The notes beneath the pieces were generated by a model. That model saw nothing but the letters and a program-made list of their open reading frames with translations. It made no database searches and was not told the DNA's origin. From positions 372,001-436,000 of the forward strand of contig CAVZEV010000005.1 in NCBI GenBank assembly GCA_963774405.1: 64,000 nt of DNA. The letters are read 5' to 3'. The stretch's first letter is position 1; each line of letters begins with the position of its first letter. Shown one piece after another: positions 18,994 through 27,850 of this stretch. Both the position numbers and the translations under genes were made by a program. Source of the DNA: VRUE01 sp963774405. Lineage in GTDB: Bacteria; Actinomycetota; Thermoleophilia; Solirubrobacterales; 70-9.

Positions 18994-20535
18994 GTGTCCG
19001 GATACCTCCGCCGCCTAGCGACCACCGGCGCCGCCTACACGGCGGCCAGCATCGTCTCGAAGCTGATCGCGGTGGCGCTGCTGCCGCTCTACACGCGCTT
19101 CCTCACCCGCGGCGACTACGGCGCCGCCGAAGTGATGTTCGCCGCCGTGGTCTCGGCCAGCATCGTCGTCCGCCTCGGCCTGATCGAGGCGCTGCTGCGC
19201 TTCTACTACCGCGACGACGAGGACCCCGCCCGCGTCGTCTCCACCTCCTTTGCCGCCCTCTTCTGGCTGGCCACGATCGCGGCGCTGATTGCCTTGCCCT
19301 TCGCCGGGCCGATCTCCGAAGCGCTGCTCGACAAGTCGGCGCCCGACCTGGCGCGGATCTCGATCGCCGGCCTCTGGGTGCTGACCCTCAACGAGTACCT
19401 GCTGACGCTCTTCCGCCTCGAGGAGCGCGCCCGGGCATTCTTCGTCACCACGATGCTCAACGTGGTGGGCGCGATCGCCCTCACCGTGATCCTCGTCGTC
19501 GGCCTCGAAGAGGGTGCCCGCGGCCTGCTGATCGGCAGCTACGCCAGCGGCGCCGCGGTCGTGCTGGCGCTGATCTTCATCCACCGGCGCCAGCTCTCGC
19601 TGCGCTTCGAGCGACCCCTGCTGCGCCGCCTGCTGCGCTTCGGATTGCCGACGATGCCGGCCGAGCTCTCGCTCTACGGGCTCAACTTCGTCGACCGGAT
19701 CATCATCGTCCACGCCGCCGGCCTGCCCGAGGCCGGCCTCTACTCGATCGCGGTCAAGTTCGCCCAAGGCGTCAACGTCCTCGTCCGCGGCTTCCAGCTC
19801 GCCTGGCCGCCGCTCGCCTACTCGATCCGCAACGACGACGAGGCACGCCGCGTCTACGCCGGCGTGGTCACCCTCTTCGCAGCGGGCTGCGCCTTCGTCG
19901 TCACCGGCATGTGGCTGCTCTCGCGCTGGCTCGTCCGCGCCCTCGCCGCGCCTGAATTCTTCGCCTCCTACAAGGCGATCGGCCTGCTCGCCACCGCCGC
20001 CGCCCTCTACGCGCTCTACATGGTCCTCGTTGTCATCCTCGGCCGCACCGGCCGCACCGAGTTCAACTTCCCCGCCACGCTCGCCGCCCTCGCCGCCAAC
20101 ATCGCCCTCAACCTCGCCCTGGTGCCGCCGCTGGGGATCGTCGGCGCCGGCATCGCCCTCGTCGCCTCCTATGTCGTGGTGCTGGCGCTGATGTACGGCT
20201 TCACCCAGCGCCTCTTCCCGGTCCCCTACGAATGGGGCCGCCTGCTGCGCGTGCTCACGGTCTCCGCCGCCCTGGTCGGCCTGGGCGAACTGCTGCTCCC
20301 CACCGAGGGCTTCGCCGGCTTGCTCCTGCGCCTCGCCTTCACCCTCGCCTATCCGTTCGCGCTCCTGGCCACCGGATTCTTCACCGGCGCGGAGCGCCGC
20401 TGGCTGGCCCGCCTACGCCATCCCGGCGAGGTCGTGGCGGGCCTCCGGGCGCTGCGTCTCACCGGCGACGGCGTCGACGGCAGCATCCCCGAGGTCTACG
20501 AGGCAGAGCGAATCGACGAGGACGCTCACCTCTAG
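18994..20535 (+). CDS. Polysaccharide flippase (Wzx/MATE-like, MVF superfamily)
   Basis: 513 aa from GTG, overlapping the end of the ligase by 25 bases. Twelve to fourteen hydrophobic helices and the family start ATTGAAYTAASIVSKLIAVA-type N-terminus, followed by PLYTRFLTRGDYGAAEVMF, the classic first loop of oligosaccharide flippases. It should move lipid-linked repeat units across the membrane for the glycan made in this locus. The C-terminus is a short charged tail (VYEAERIDEDAHL). The gene is intact, unlike its neighbours upstream and downstream. Confidence 0.9.
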   Translation: MSGYLRRLATTGAAYTAASIVSKLIAVALLPLYTRFLTRGDYGAAEVMFAAVVSASIVVRLGLIEALLRFYYRDDEDPARVVSTSFAALFWLATIAALIALPFAGPISEALLDKSAPDLARISIAGLWVLTLNEYLLTLFRLEERARAFFVTTMLNVVGAIALTVILVVGLEEGARGLLIGSYASGAAVVLALIFIHRRQLSLRFERPLLRRLLRFGLPTMPAELSLYGLNFVDRIIIVHAAGLPEAGLYSIAVKFAQGVNVLVRGFQLAWPPLAYSIRNDDEARRVYAGVVTLFAAGCAFVVTGMWLLSRWLVRALAAPEFFASYKAIGLLATAAALYALYMVLVVILGRTGRTEFNFPATLAALAANIALNLALVPPLGIVGAGIALVASYVVVLALMYGFTQRLFPVPYEWGRLLRVLTVSAALVGLGELLLPTEGFAGLLLRLAFTLAYPFALLATGFFTGAERRWLARLRHPGEVVAGLRALRLTGDGVDGSIPEVYEAERIDEDAHL

Positions 20536-20547
20536 TTGCGGCTAGCG

Positions 20548-20584
20548 GTCGCAGATTCCGCCGCATAGCGGAGGAATCTGCGAC
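20548..20584. terminator. Long hairpin between convergent genes
   Basis: A 12-bp stem (GTCGCAGATTCC and its complement), one G/A mismatch, a 4-bp inner stem and a 3-base loop fill nearly all of the 50-base gap between the flippase and the convergent glycosyltransferase. It can serve both strands as a terminator, although no T-run follows on either side. Confidence 0.6.
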
Positions 20585-20585
20585 A

Positions 20586-21521
20586 TCACCCGCGGGCGGC
20601 GTCGGCGATGCTCGTGCCGCGTCGGGGAAACAGGGCCTGGCGGGCGTGGGCTCGGTAGACCTGGGCCGGTTGATTGGGCAGCACGCTGGCGACAAGGGCC
20701 CGCAGCGCGTAGGACCAGGCGGTGAGCAGCCGTACCGCCAGCGCCCCCGCACGCCCGTGGTGCTTGCGCATGTAGAGATCGCGATTGCGATGGAATTCGA
20801 CGATGCGGGGCAGGCCCTTGCCGAGATCGGTGGAGAGCTGGTCGTGGTGGACCGCCTCGGCGGCGGGGACGAAGAGGCTGTGCCAGCCGGCCTCGGCGAG
20901 GCGCTTGGCGAAGTCGCACTCGTCGTAGTAGACGAAGAAGTTGGGGTCCATGTAGTCGACCTCGGCGGCGGCCTCGCGGCGGACCAGGAGGGCGCTCGAT
21001 TGGCCCCAGTCAACCCGGCGGGTTGAGTCGCCCTTGCTCTGCACGGTCAGCAGGCGGTGCAGGAAGAGGGCGCCGGCCAGGGCGGTGCCGACGCCGGGGA
21101 AGCGCCAGGCGCAGGGGACGGGGTTGCCGGCGGAATCGAGCAACTGCGCGGTTGCCGCCGCCGCTCTCGGATCGGCCTCCAGCGCCTCGACCAGCGCCGC
21201 CGCGGCTCCCGGCCGCAGCTCGGAGTCCTCGTTGAGCAGCAGGCAGTACTTGCCGCTTGCCTCGCGCATCAGGGTCGAGTCATTCTCGCCCTTGCCGGTG
21301 CGCCGCTCGCGCTCGATCAGGCGAATGTCGTCGCCGCGAGCGCGCACTGCATCGGCCGAGCCGTCGGTCGAGGCGTTGTCCAGAACCAGGATCTCGCGCC
21401 CGACCTCGTCGGGGTGAGTGCGCTTGATCGCGTCCAGGCAGGCGAGCAGGTAATCGCGGCCGTTCGTGTTCACGACGCAGTAGGAGAGCGTGGGTGCCAC
21501 CGCGGTCACGATAATCGGCAC
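20586..21521 (-). CDS. Glycosyltransferase family 2 (rhamnosyltransferase-like)
   Basis: About 311 aa. GT-A fold: SYCVVNTNGRDYLLACLDAI, VLDNASTDGSADAVRA, and a metal-site stretch LLLNEDSELRPGAAAALV, followed by VDYMDPNFFVYYDECDFAKR typical of WbbL-type transferases. It transfers a sugar from a nucleotide donor to the glycan on the cytoplasmic face. The start is uncertain: GTG codons at 21521, 21509 and 21500 are all in frame; the longest is given. It is divergent from the next gene, with only six bases between the two starts if that choice is right. Confidence 0.88.
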   Translation of the reverse strand: MPIIVTAVAPTLSYCVVNTNGRDYLLACLDAIKRTHPDEVGREILVLDNASTDGSADAVRARGDDIRLIERERRTGKGENDSTLMREASGKYCLLLNEDSELRPGAAAALVEALEADPRAAAATAQLLDSAGNPVPCAWRFPGVGTALAGALFLHRLLTVQSKGDSTRRVDWGQSSALLVRREAAAEVDYMDPNFFVYYDECDFAKRLAEAGWHSLFVPAAEAVHHDQLSTDLGKGLPRIVEFHRNRDLYMRKHHGRAGALAVRLLTAWSYALRALVASVLPNQPAQVYRAHARQALFPRRGTSIADAARG

Positions 21522-21527
21522 CGAGCC

Positions 21528-22634
21528 ATGAAGGTCCAACTCGTCGACCCCTCGGCCTTCACGCCGCCCTATGACCGCGCGCTCGCGGCGGCACTCGCCC
21601 GCGGCGGCGCCGAGGTCGAGCTGCTGACCAGCCACTTCCTCTACGGGCCGGTCCCCGAGCCCGAGGGCTACCGCGTGCGCGAGCTCTTCTACGGACGCAG
21701 CTCCGCCCGCGGTCTCGACGCGCCCGCCCGCCGCGCCTTCAAGGCCGCCGAGCACCTGCCCGGCATGCTGCGCTTGCGCGGTGCCCTCGACGGCGACGTC
21801 GTTCACTACCAGTGGCTGACGATGCCCTCCCTCGACGCAAGGCTGTTGCCGCCGCGCCGCCCGCGACTGATGACGGCGCACTACATCCTGCCTCCGCACC
21901 CCAGCCGCCGCCAGGTCTCGGCCGCCCGCCGCACCTTCGGCGGCATGGACGCGGTCGTCGCCCACTCCGAGCACGGCGCCGCGCGCCTGCGCGACGAGGT
22001 CGGGCTCGACCCCGGCCGCGTCCGCGTCATCCCCCACGGCGCCTTCGACTACCTCACCCGCCGGCCCGACGAGAAGCCGCTGCCTGCCGAGCTGGAGGGA
22101 GTCGAGGGCCCCGTGATCCTCTTCTTCGGCCTGCTGCGCCCATATAAGGGACTTGACCTGCTGCTCGAGGCCTTCGCCCGGGTCGAGCGGGCCGAGCTGT
22201 GGATCGTCGGCAACCCCCGCATGGACCTCACCGCGCTGCGAGTGGCGGCGGCGACCGTGCCCGGCACGGTGCGCTTCGTCACCCGCTTCATCGACGACGC
22301 CGAGATCCCGGCGATCTTCCGCCGCGCCGACCTCCTCGTTCTGCCCTACCGCGACGCCGAGCATTCCGGCGTCCTCTACACCGGCCTCGCCTTCGGCAAG
22401 CCGATGGTGCTCAGCGCCGTCGGCGGCTTTCCCGAGGTTGCGGCGACGGGCGCGGCGCGGCTCGTTCCTCCCGGAGACGCATCTGCCCTCGCTGAGGCGC
22501 TGAGCGAGCTCACCGCCGACCCGCCCACCCGCGAGCGCCTCTCCGCCGCCGCCCGCGAAGCGGCCGGCGGCCCCTACTCCTGGGACGCCGTCGCCGCCCA
22601 AACCCTCGCCCTCTACCAGGAGCTGGTCGGTTGA
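21528..22634 (+). CDS. Glycosyltransferase family 4 (GT-B)
   Basis: 368 aa from ATG. GT-B fold: N-terminal acceptor domain (MKVQLVDPSAFTPPYDRALA), central VVAHSEHGAARLRDEVG and RVIPHGAFDYL, then donor domain with ILFFGLLRPYKGLDLLLEAF, LLVLPYRDAEHSGVLYTGLA and GKPMVLSAVGGFPEV. Retaining transferases with the EHSGVLYTGLAFGKP-type motif use nucleotide sugars. Intact and divergent from the GT2 gene. A long hairpin follows the stop at once, suggesting the transcript ends here. Confidence 0.92.
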   Translation: MKVQLVDPSAFTPPYDRALAAALARGGAEVELLTSHFLYGPVPEPEGYRVRELFYGRSSARGLDAPARRAFKAAEHLPGMLRLRGALDGDVVHYQWLTMPSLDARLLPPRRPRLMTAHYILPPHPSRRQVSAARRTFGGMDAVVAHSEHGAARLRDEVGLDPGRVRVIPHGAFDYLTRRPDEKPLPAELEGVEGPVILFFGLLRPYKGLDLLLEAFARVERAELWIVGNPRMDLTALRVAAATVPGTVRFVTRFIDDAEIPAIFRRADLLVLPYRDAEHSGVLYTGLAFGKPMVLSAVGGFPEVAATGAARLVPPGDASALAEALSELTADPPTRERLSAAAREAAGGPYSWDAVAAQTLALYQELVG

Positions 22635-22641
22635 CCGGCCG

Positions 22642-22688
22642 TTCCGGTGCGCCTTATCTGGTCTATGACCACATAAAGCGCACCGGAA
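22642..22688. terminator. 47-nt imperfect hairpin after the GT4 gene
   Basis: Stem of 11 bp (TTCCGGTGCGC), a 1x1 mismatch, 4 bp, another 1x1 mismatch, 4 bp and a 5-base loop, starting seven bases after the GT4 stop. There is no T-run. It lies 15 bases before the next start codon, so it is either a terminator without a U tract or a boundary element. Confidence 0.55.
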
Positions 22689-22703
22689 GCAGATAATCGC
22701 CGG

Positions 22704-23826
22704 ATGCTCGCTGCGCTCTTCTGGGTTTCCGCCGCGCTGATCGTCTACACGCACCTCGGCTACCCGCTGGTGCTGCGCCTGCTCGTCGCTCTGCGCCGAC
22801 CCCGGAAGCCCGCGGCCGAGCCGACGAGCTGCCGCCGGTCTCCTTGATCGTCGCGGCCTACGACGAGGAGGAGGTGATCGAGGCGAAGGTCGCCAACGCG
22901 CTCGCGCTCGACTACCCGCGCGAGCTGCTCGAGCTGATCGTCGCCTCCGACGGCTCCGCCGACGCCACCGCCGAGCGCGCCCGCGCGGCCGGCGCCGACC
23001 TCGTCCTCGAGCTGCCCCGCGGCGGCAAGCTGGCGGCGCAGAACACGGCGGCCGAGCGGGCAACCGGTGAGCTCCTCGCCTTCTCCGACGCCAACAGCGA
23101 GTGGCGCCCCGACGCCCTGCGCCAGCTCGTCGCCCCGTTCGCCGACCCGAAGGTCGCCTACGCCTGCGGCCAGGTCCGCTTCCTCGACGCCGGCGGCGAC
23201 AACCTCGAGGGCGCCTACTGGCGCTACGAGATGGCGGTGCGGGAGATGGAGTCCTCGCTGGCCGGGATCACCGCCGGCAACGGCGCGATCTACGCGGTGC
23301 GCGCCGCCGACTACATGCCGCTCGACCCGCCGGCAGCCACGACCTCTCCTTCCCCTTCGCCCTCGCCAAGCGCGGCAAGCGCTCGCTCTACGTTCCCGGG
23401 GCCAGTGCCGAGGAGAAGATGGTGCCGACGCTGGAGGGCGAGTTCGCCCGCAAACGGCGGATGATGGTCGGGCTCTGGGACATCGTCGTCGGCGAGCGGA
23501 TGGTCTCGCCGCGCGGCTACTCCGCCCTCTACGCCTTCGAGCTCTTCTCGCACCGGCTGCTGCGCTACCTGACCCCGTTCCTGCACCTCGTCGCCTTCTT
23601 CGCCAACCTCGCCCTGCTGGGCAGCGGCAGGGTCTACGTCGTCACCTACGGCGTCCAGGTCGCCGCGATCGCCGCGGCGCTGTTCGGCGGCAGCTTCCCG
23701 GTCGGCCCGCTGCGCGTCGCCCGCTACTACGCGATGACCACCGCTCTCGATCGCCGCCGGGCTCTGGGACCGCTTCCGCCACGGCGCTCCGGCGGAGCCT
23801 GGGAGAAGGCGCCGGGAACCCGGTGA
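22704..23826 (+). pseudogene. Membrane glycosyltransferase family 2, frame broken several times
   Basis: The protein can be followed across frames: N-terminal helix (LFWVSAALIVYTHLGYPLVL), a break near 22825, a GT-A domain with SLIVAAYDEEEVIEAKVANA, VASDGSADATAERA and AFSDANSEWRPDALR, a break near 23335, then DLSFPFALAKRGKRSLYVPG, MMVGLWDIVVGERMVSPRG and C-terminal helices. Two more shifts lie after 23755. The family resembles processive or hyaluronan-synthase-like transferases. Its TGA overlaps the GTG of the sugar transferase gene. The breaks cluster in G/C runs and look like assembly indels, but true decay is possible. Confidence 0.7.
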
Positions 23827-24407
23827 GCGGCGCGCTAGTCGATGCCCAGGATCCTCGACATTCTCATTGCCGCTGCTCGCGCTGGTCGTTCTCTCGCCCG
23901 TCCTCCTGATCGCGGCGATCGCGATCAAGCTCGGCAGCCGCGGGCCGGTGATCTACCGCCAGCGCCGGGTCGGCCTGGACGGCGCGGAGTTCGAGATGCT
24001 GAAGCTGCGCACGATGGTCGCCGGGCTCGGACCCGGTCGGGGTCGGCACGGTCGTCACCCGCGACGACCCGCGCGTGACCCGCGCCGGCCGCGTCCTGCG
24101 CCGCACCTCGCTGGACGAGATCCCCAACCTCGTCAACGTCCTGCGCGGCGAGATGGCGATCGTCGGGCCGCGCCCGACGATCCCCGCCCAGGTCGAGGAC
24201 TACACGCCGCGCCAGCACCGCCGCCACGAGGTCCGCCCCGGCATCACCGGCTGGGCCCAGGTCCAGGGCCGCGCCGGCATCCCCTGGGAGGAGCGGATCG
24301 AGCTCGACCTCTAGTACGTCGACCACCGCAGCGCCGCCCTCGACGCCCGCATCCTGCTGAAGACGCTCTGGCTGCTCGTCACCGGCCACGGCCTCGCCCC
24401 CGACTGA
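23823..24407 (+). pseudogene. Bacterial sugar transferase (WcaJ/undecaprenyl-phosphate sugar transferase type), broken
   Basis: Recognisable pieces: LLALVVLSPVLLIAAIAIKL membrane hairpin, GPVIYRQRRVGLDG, MLKLRTM, a frame change near 24030, TRAGRVLRRTSLDEIPNLVNV, GEMAIVGPRPTIPAQVEDY and GITGWAQVQGRAG. In the ELDLWYVDHRS motif the Trp codon is TAG at 24312-24314, after which the frame continues to GLAPD and TGA. The enzyme would load the first sugar phosphate onto undecaprenyl phosphate. A short first reading of the N-terminus is uncertain. Unlike most breaks here, the TAG is a substitution. Confidence 0.72.
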
Positions 24408-24410
24408 CCG

Positions 24411-24455
24411 GGTGCAACGCTTTACGGCGCAGCTGGAGCCGTAAGACGTTGCACC
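24411..24455. terminator. 45-nt imperfect hairpin after the sugar transferase gene
   Basis: Stem of 9 bp (GGTGCAACG), a 2x2 internal loop, 7 bp (TTACGGC) and a 9-base loop, starting four bases after the stop. No T-run. Same plan as the hairpins at 20548 and 22642, with a different sequence. Confidence 0.55.
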
Positions 24456-24487
24456 TGGCCGAGGGATGGACGGCATAGGGTTTCGCC

Positions 24488-25037
24488 GTGGCCGATCGAC
24501 CGCATGTCAGCCTGCGCCGCTTCGAGCCCGGCGATGCCGCCGCGGTGCATCGCTGGTTCAACAACCCGGCGGCGACGGCGTCGCTGATGGAGCAGCGGGA
24601 CTCGTTCTCGCTCGAGGAAGCCGAAGCCTGGGTCGAGCCGGGCGATGGACGACTCGGGCGAGGATCGCAAGTACGCGATCGAGGTCGAGGGCTACGAGGA
24701 GCCGGTCGGCTTCACCGCGCTCTACGGGCTCTTCCGCCAGACCGCGCCGGAGCTCGGCGCGCTGATCGGCGACGACGTGCGCGGCAAGGGGGTCGGCCGG
24801 CGCGCCGAGGCGCTGACCCTGGCCAAGGCCTTCGACGAGTTCGGCGCCCACCGCGTCTACGGTCGCATCCCGGCCCGCAACGAGGTCGCGAAGAAGACCG
24901 TCGCCGGCCTCGGCTGGAAGCACGAGGGGACGATGCGCGCCCACCTGCGCCGCGACGGAGCGGCCGCCGACGACTGCGAGGTCTGGGGCGTCCTGCCCGA
25001 CGAGTTCCGCGCCGCCGCAGCGGACCTGCTCGCGTGA
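24488..25037 (+). pseudogene. GNAT-family acetyltransferase with one frameshift
   Basis: GTG start. First part (VSLRRFEPGDAAAVHRWFNN, EQRDSFSLEEAEAWVE) is in one frame, the rest from about 24640 in another (KYAIEVEGYEEPVGFTALYG, GALIGDDVRGKGVGRRAEAL, AHRVYGRIPARNEVAKKT). The RGKGVGRRA stretch is the acetyl-CoA pyrophosphate loop. Closest in layout to RimJ/RimL-type or sugar N-acetyltransferases, which fits a glycan locus. The GTG of the next gene overlaps its stop. About 180 aa if repaired. Confidence 0.75.
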
Positions 25038-26030
25038 GCGCCGCGGCGCACGCGCCGAGCTGCTCGCGGACCGCGGCGAGGCGGCCGACGAGCGAGGAGT
25101 TCTTCCGCTCGCCGCGAGTTCCTCGAGGCCGAAGGCGTCACCCACACGCTGCGCATCGCAGGCCGACGCGGGCGAGCTGCTGGCCCCGCTGATCGTGCGT
25201 GAGATCCCGGGCAGCGACGAGCGCGACGCGATCTCCCCCTACGGCTATCCGGGGCTGGTCGAGCGGAGTCGGGGGGTGCCCGCCGAGCAACCGCGCGGAG
25301 GCTCGGCGGGACACCCCTCGACTCCTCGCTCGCCGCGGATCCATCGACTTCTCGGCCACAGGACTGGTCAGCGTCTTCCTCCGCCACACGCTCGGCGAGC
25401 CGCCGCTTGCCGGCGCCACGCGAGCGCAACGTGGTCCAGATCGCCGACCCGGCGCTGCCGGCGAAGAGCCGCGGCAGCGATCGCAACCAGATCAACAAGA
25501 ACCTGCGCAACGGCTACGAGTTGAGCCTCGTTCCCGGCCCCGAGACGAGCGCCGGGCAGCGGGCCGGCTTCCTCGCCGCCTACGAGCAGACGATGCGGCG
25601 CACCGGCGCCGCCGAGCGCTACTTCTTCGGCGCCGCCTACTTCGACCGCATCCTCGAATCGCCTCGCACCTGGCTCGCGCATCGCGCACGCCCCGACGGC
25701 GAGCATCGCCGCCGGCTCGATCGCGGCCGCAGCGACGGCTTCCTCCACTACTACCTCAGCGGCAGCGCCGACTCGCACCTGCGCGACTCGCCGATGAAGA
25801 ACGTCGTCGCCGCGCTGGTCGAGCTCGCCGCCGAGCTGGGCCTGCCGCTCAACCTCGGCGGCGGCATCAGCCGCGGCGACCGGCTCGAGGAGTTCAAGCG
25901 CGGCTTCGCCAACCGCGAGCTCGCCTGGCACACGTCGGAGATCGTCGCCGACCGTGCGACCTACGACCGCCTCTCAGCCGGCCACGACGCGGCCGGCTTC
26001 TTCCCCACCTACCGGGCGCCGAGCGCCTAG
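25034..26030 (+). pseudogene. FemAB/GNAT-like peptidyl or aminoacyl transferase, broken and carrying a palindrome
   Basis: Pieces in different frames read as one protein: EEFFRSPEFLEAEG-type start, IVREIPGSDERDAISPYGYP, then after the palindrome at 25266-25324 SIDFSATGLVSVFLRHTLGE, and NQINKNLRNGYELSLVPGPE, TMRRTGAAERYFFGAAYFD and LNLGGGISRGDRLEEFKRGF. The YGYPG, FSATGL-type and C-terminal patterns fit FemAB-related acyltransferases that modify glycans or lipid II. There are breaks near 25110, 25160, 25300, 25420 and 25690. The stop shares CTAG with the convergent DUF3105 gene. Confidence 0.6.
25266..25324. repeat. Palindromic insert inside the FemAB-like gene
   Basis: Arms of 23 and 24 bases that pair except for two positions flank a 12-base GC-rich loop. 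It lies exactly between SPYGYPGL and SIDFSATGL of the protein, and the reading frame differs on its two sides. Sequence is not the same as the 66-bp repeat at 17782, but placement within a coding region is alike. Confidence 0.6.
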
Positions 26031-26811
26031 CCGACGGTCGGTTCGGCCGGGGTCGGGCCGGTGAAGGGGAAGGCTTCGGTCGGCTCGCGGCCGTGGCTCC
26101 AGGTCTGCTTGCCGAAGTCGCGGATCGCGTCGAGCGTGATCTGGCCCTTGTATTCGTTGCAGCCGAGCAGGTTGCGCCAGGTCGTCGCTGCAACCTCGTA
26201 GGGCATGTTTTCGTTCGGGAAGAGCAGGCTCGCCCCGTACATCGTGTCGTAGAGCCCGATCAGTTCCAGCTGGTCGCTTTCGGGCAGGTGCGGCGAGTAC
26301 TGGATCTCCAGCCGGCCGTGCTCGAGCGAGTGGACGATGTCGATTTCCTTCGGCATTTCGCTGTAGGCGCCGTCGGCCTGCTGGTAAGGCGGTTCGACGT
26401 GGTTGCCCGAGGTCGGCGGGTTGGTTTCGTATTCGGGCGTCGGCGCGGTCGGTGGGAGGTGTTCGTGGCCCTCTTCTTTGAGGTGCAGCCGCAGATCGCA
26501 GCCGGCCTTTTTCGCCGCCTGCTTGAGGTTCGGCGACCTTCACCGCGGCGACCGTCGGTGCCGCTGCGCGTGTCCGGCTGAATGCCGTTGGTCGAGCCCG
26601 CCTGCTGGCTGATGTGAGCGTTGCCGCTGTCGTTCTTGTTGGAAGCCGAGACGATCACCGCGGCGATCCCGATCAGGACGACGATGCCGACCACGGCCGC
26701 GGCGCCGTAGCCGATCATCAAGCGACGTTTGGCCGAGCCGGCCTGCTTCTGCTCGCGTTCCTCTCGAGCCTGGCGGAGCCGCTCTCTCTCTTCCTCCCTA
26801 CGATTGGCCAT
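26027..26811 (-). CDS. DUF3105 family membrane-anchored protein (frameshifted)
   Basis: ATG at 26811. A charged cytoplasmic segment (MANRREEERERLRQAREE) leads to one helix (about 30-55) and an extracytoplasmic DUF3105 domain: CDLRLHLKEEGHEHLPPT, YETNPPTSGNHVEPPYQ, MPKEIDIVHSLEHGRLEIQY and TDWRN-like TTWRNLLGCNEY. The family's conserved His/Cys residues are present. A one-base shift near 26520-26545 separates the N-terminal part from the domain. DUF3105 proteins are common in Actinobacteria and of unknown function. Gene is convergent with the FemAB-like gene, sharing the stop tetranucleotide. Confidence 0.8.
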
Positions 26812-26827
26812 GCTGGAACCAGTTTAC

Positions 26828-27745
26828 TCAGACTGACTTGGCCAAGTCGCCGCTGTCATCGCGGCGGCGATCCCAGGGGCGGGCCGCCCGCAGCGAGCCG
26901 AGCACCGCCCGCGTCGCCGGCGCCCGGTTGAGCGCGTAGAAATGGATGCCGGGCGCCCCCGCCAGCAGCAGCTCCGAGCACTGCTGAGCCGCGTAGGCGA
27001 TGCCGAGCTCGAACTCGGCCTGCTCATCGCCGTCGGCGGCGGCGAACGCCGCCTCGAGCCGCGGCGGGATCGAGGCGTCGCAGAGGCTGCAGATGCGCTT
27101 CGTCTGGGCGAAGCTCGCCACCGGGATCACGCCGGCGATGATCGGCACCCCGATCCCCGCCGCCCGCGCCGCGGCGACGAAGTCGAAGTAGACCTGGTTG
27201 TCGAAGAAGAGCTGGGTGATCAGGAAGGAGGCGCCGGCCTCGACCTTGGTCTTCAGGTAGGCCAGGTCGGTCTCCAGGTCGGGCGCCTCGGGGTGGACCT
27301 CGGGGAAGCAGGCGCCGCCGACCGTGAACGGCCAACGCGAGCCGATGAAGGCGGTCAGCTCGGCGGCGCTGCCCAGACCGCCCTCGGGCTGGACGAAGTC
27401 CTCCTGGCCTCGCGGCGGGTCGCCGCGCAGGGCGAAGACGTTCTCGATCCCGGCCGCCTCGATCTGGTCCAGCGTCTGCGCCAAGCCCTCGGCCGTCTCG
27501 CCGACGCAGCTCAGGTGCGCCATCGTCTCGAAGCCGAGCTCGTCCTTGAGCTCGCGGGTGATCTCGACCGTGCCGTCGCGGGTCGAGCCGCCGGCGCCGT
27601 AGGTGACCGAGACGAAGTCGGGCTCGAGCTCGCGCAGCGAGCGCGCCGTCGCCAGCAGCGCATCGCGTCCCTCCTCGGTCTTGGGCGGGAAGAACTCAAC
27701 CGAGAAGGTCGGCGCTTTGGCCGCGATGATCTGGTCGATGCGCAT
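26828..27745 (-). CDS. metF: 5,10-methylenetetrahydrofolate reductase
   Basis: 305 aa from the ATG at 27745; the frame is open for 12 more codons but the family starts at MRIDQI. Reduces methylene-THF to methyl-THF for methionine synthesis, an FAD-dependent TIM barrel. Motifs: TFSVEFFPPKTEEG with the catalytic Glu, SVTYGAGGSTRDGT, NVFALRGDPPRG, and FLITQLFFDNQVYFDF. The C-terminus GIHFYALNRAPATR is normal for bacterial MetF. It lies 17 bases from the start of the DUF3105 gene. A 454-base gap upstream holds a structured RNA candidate on the other strand. Confidence 0.95.
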   Translation of the reverse strand: MRIDQIIAAKAPTFSVEFFPPKTEEGRDALLATARSLRELEPDFVSVTYGAGGSTRDGTVEITRELKDELGFETMAHLSCVGETAEGLAQTLDQIEAAGIENVFALRGDPPRGQEDFVQPEGGLGSAAELTAFIGSRWPFTVGGACFPEVHPEAPDLETDLAYLKTKVEAGASFLITQLFFDNQVYFDFVAAARAAGIGVPIIAGVIPVASFAQTKRICSLCDASIPPRLEAAFAAADGDEQAEFELGIAYAAQQCSELLLAGAPGIHFYALNRAPATRAVLGSLRAARPWDRRRDDSGDLAKSV

Positions 27746-27850
27746 CGGAGGAGGGTATCTGGCGCTGCCGGAAGCGGCCAATTCCCGGAGTTTGCGGGAA
27801 CGTATTCGTCGCCCCCCTTGCGCCCCGCCGGCCGCGCGCTAAGTTGGAAC

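Larger units (their letters stand above)
17358..19018 (+). pseudogene. O-antigen ligase-like membrane protein, interrupted twice by palindromic repeats
   Basis: Three pieces of one Wzy/WaaL-type polytopic protein are visible. Piece 1 (17358 to about 17780) holds the first helices and ends at an in-frame TAG inside repeat copy 1. Piece 2 (about 17875-18750) carries LYSEDFSKGLQN, a helix series and the RANLVSGGVHLFTQRPIYGYG and VSHTEPITVAAEQG loop typical of O-antigen ligases. Piece 3 (18827-19018) is the final helix, ALLVHTMAYAGFYEDPITW. Each repeat moves the frame by the same amount, and another shift near 17930 returns the first. Polymerase/ligase activity is probably lost unless frame correction occurs. 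Confidence 0.7.

Noticed and set aside
20586..23063. An 825-codon minus-strand frame
   Set aside because: Only the part below about 21521 is a real GT2 protein; the upstream extension is antisense to an intact GT4 gene and has no family features.
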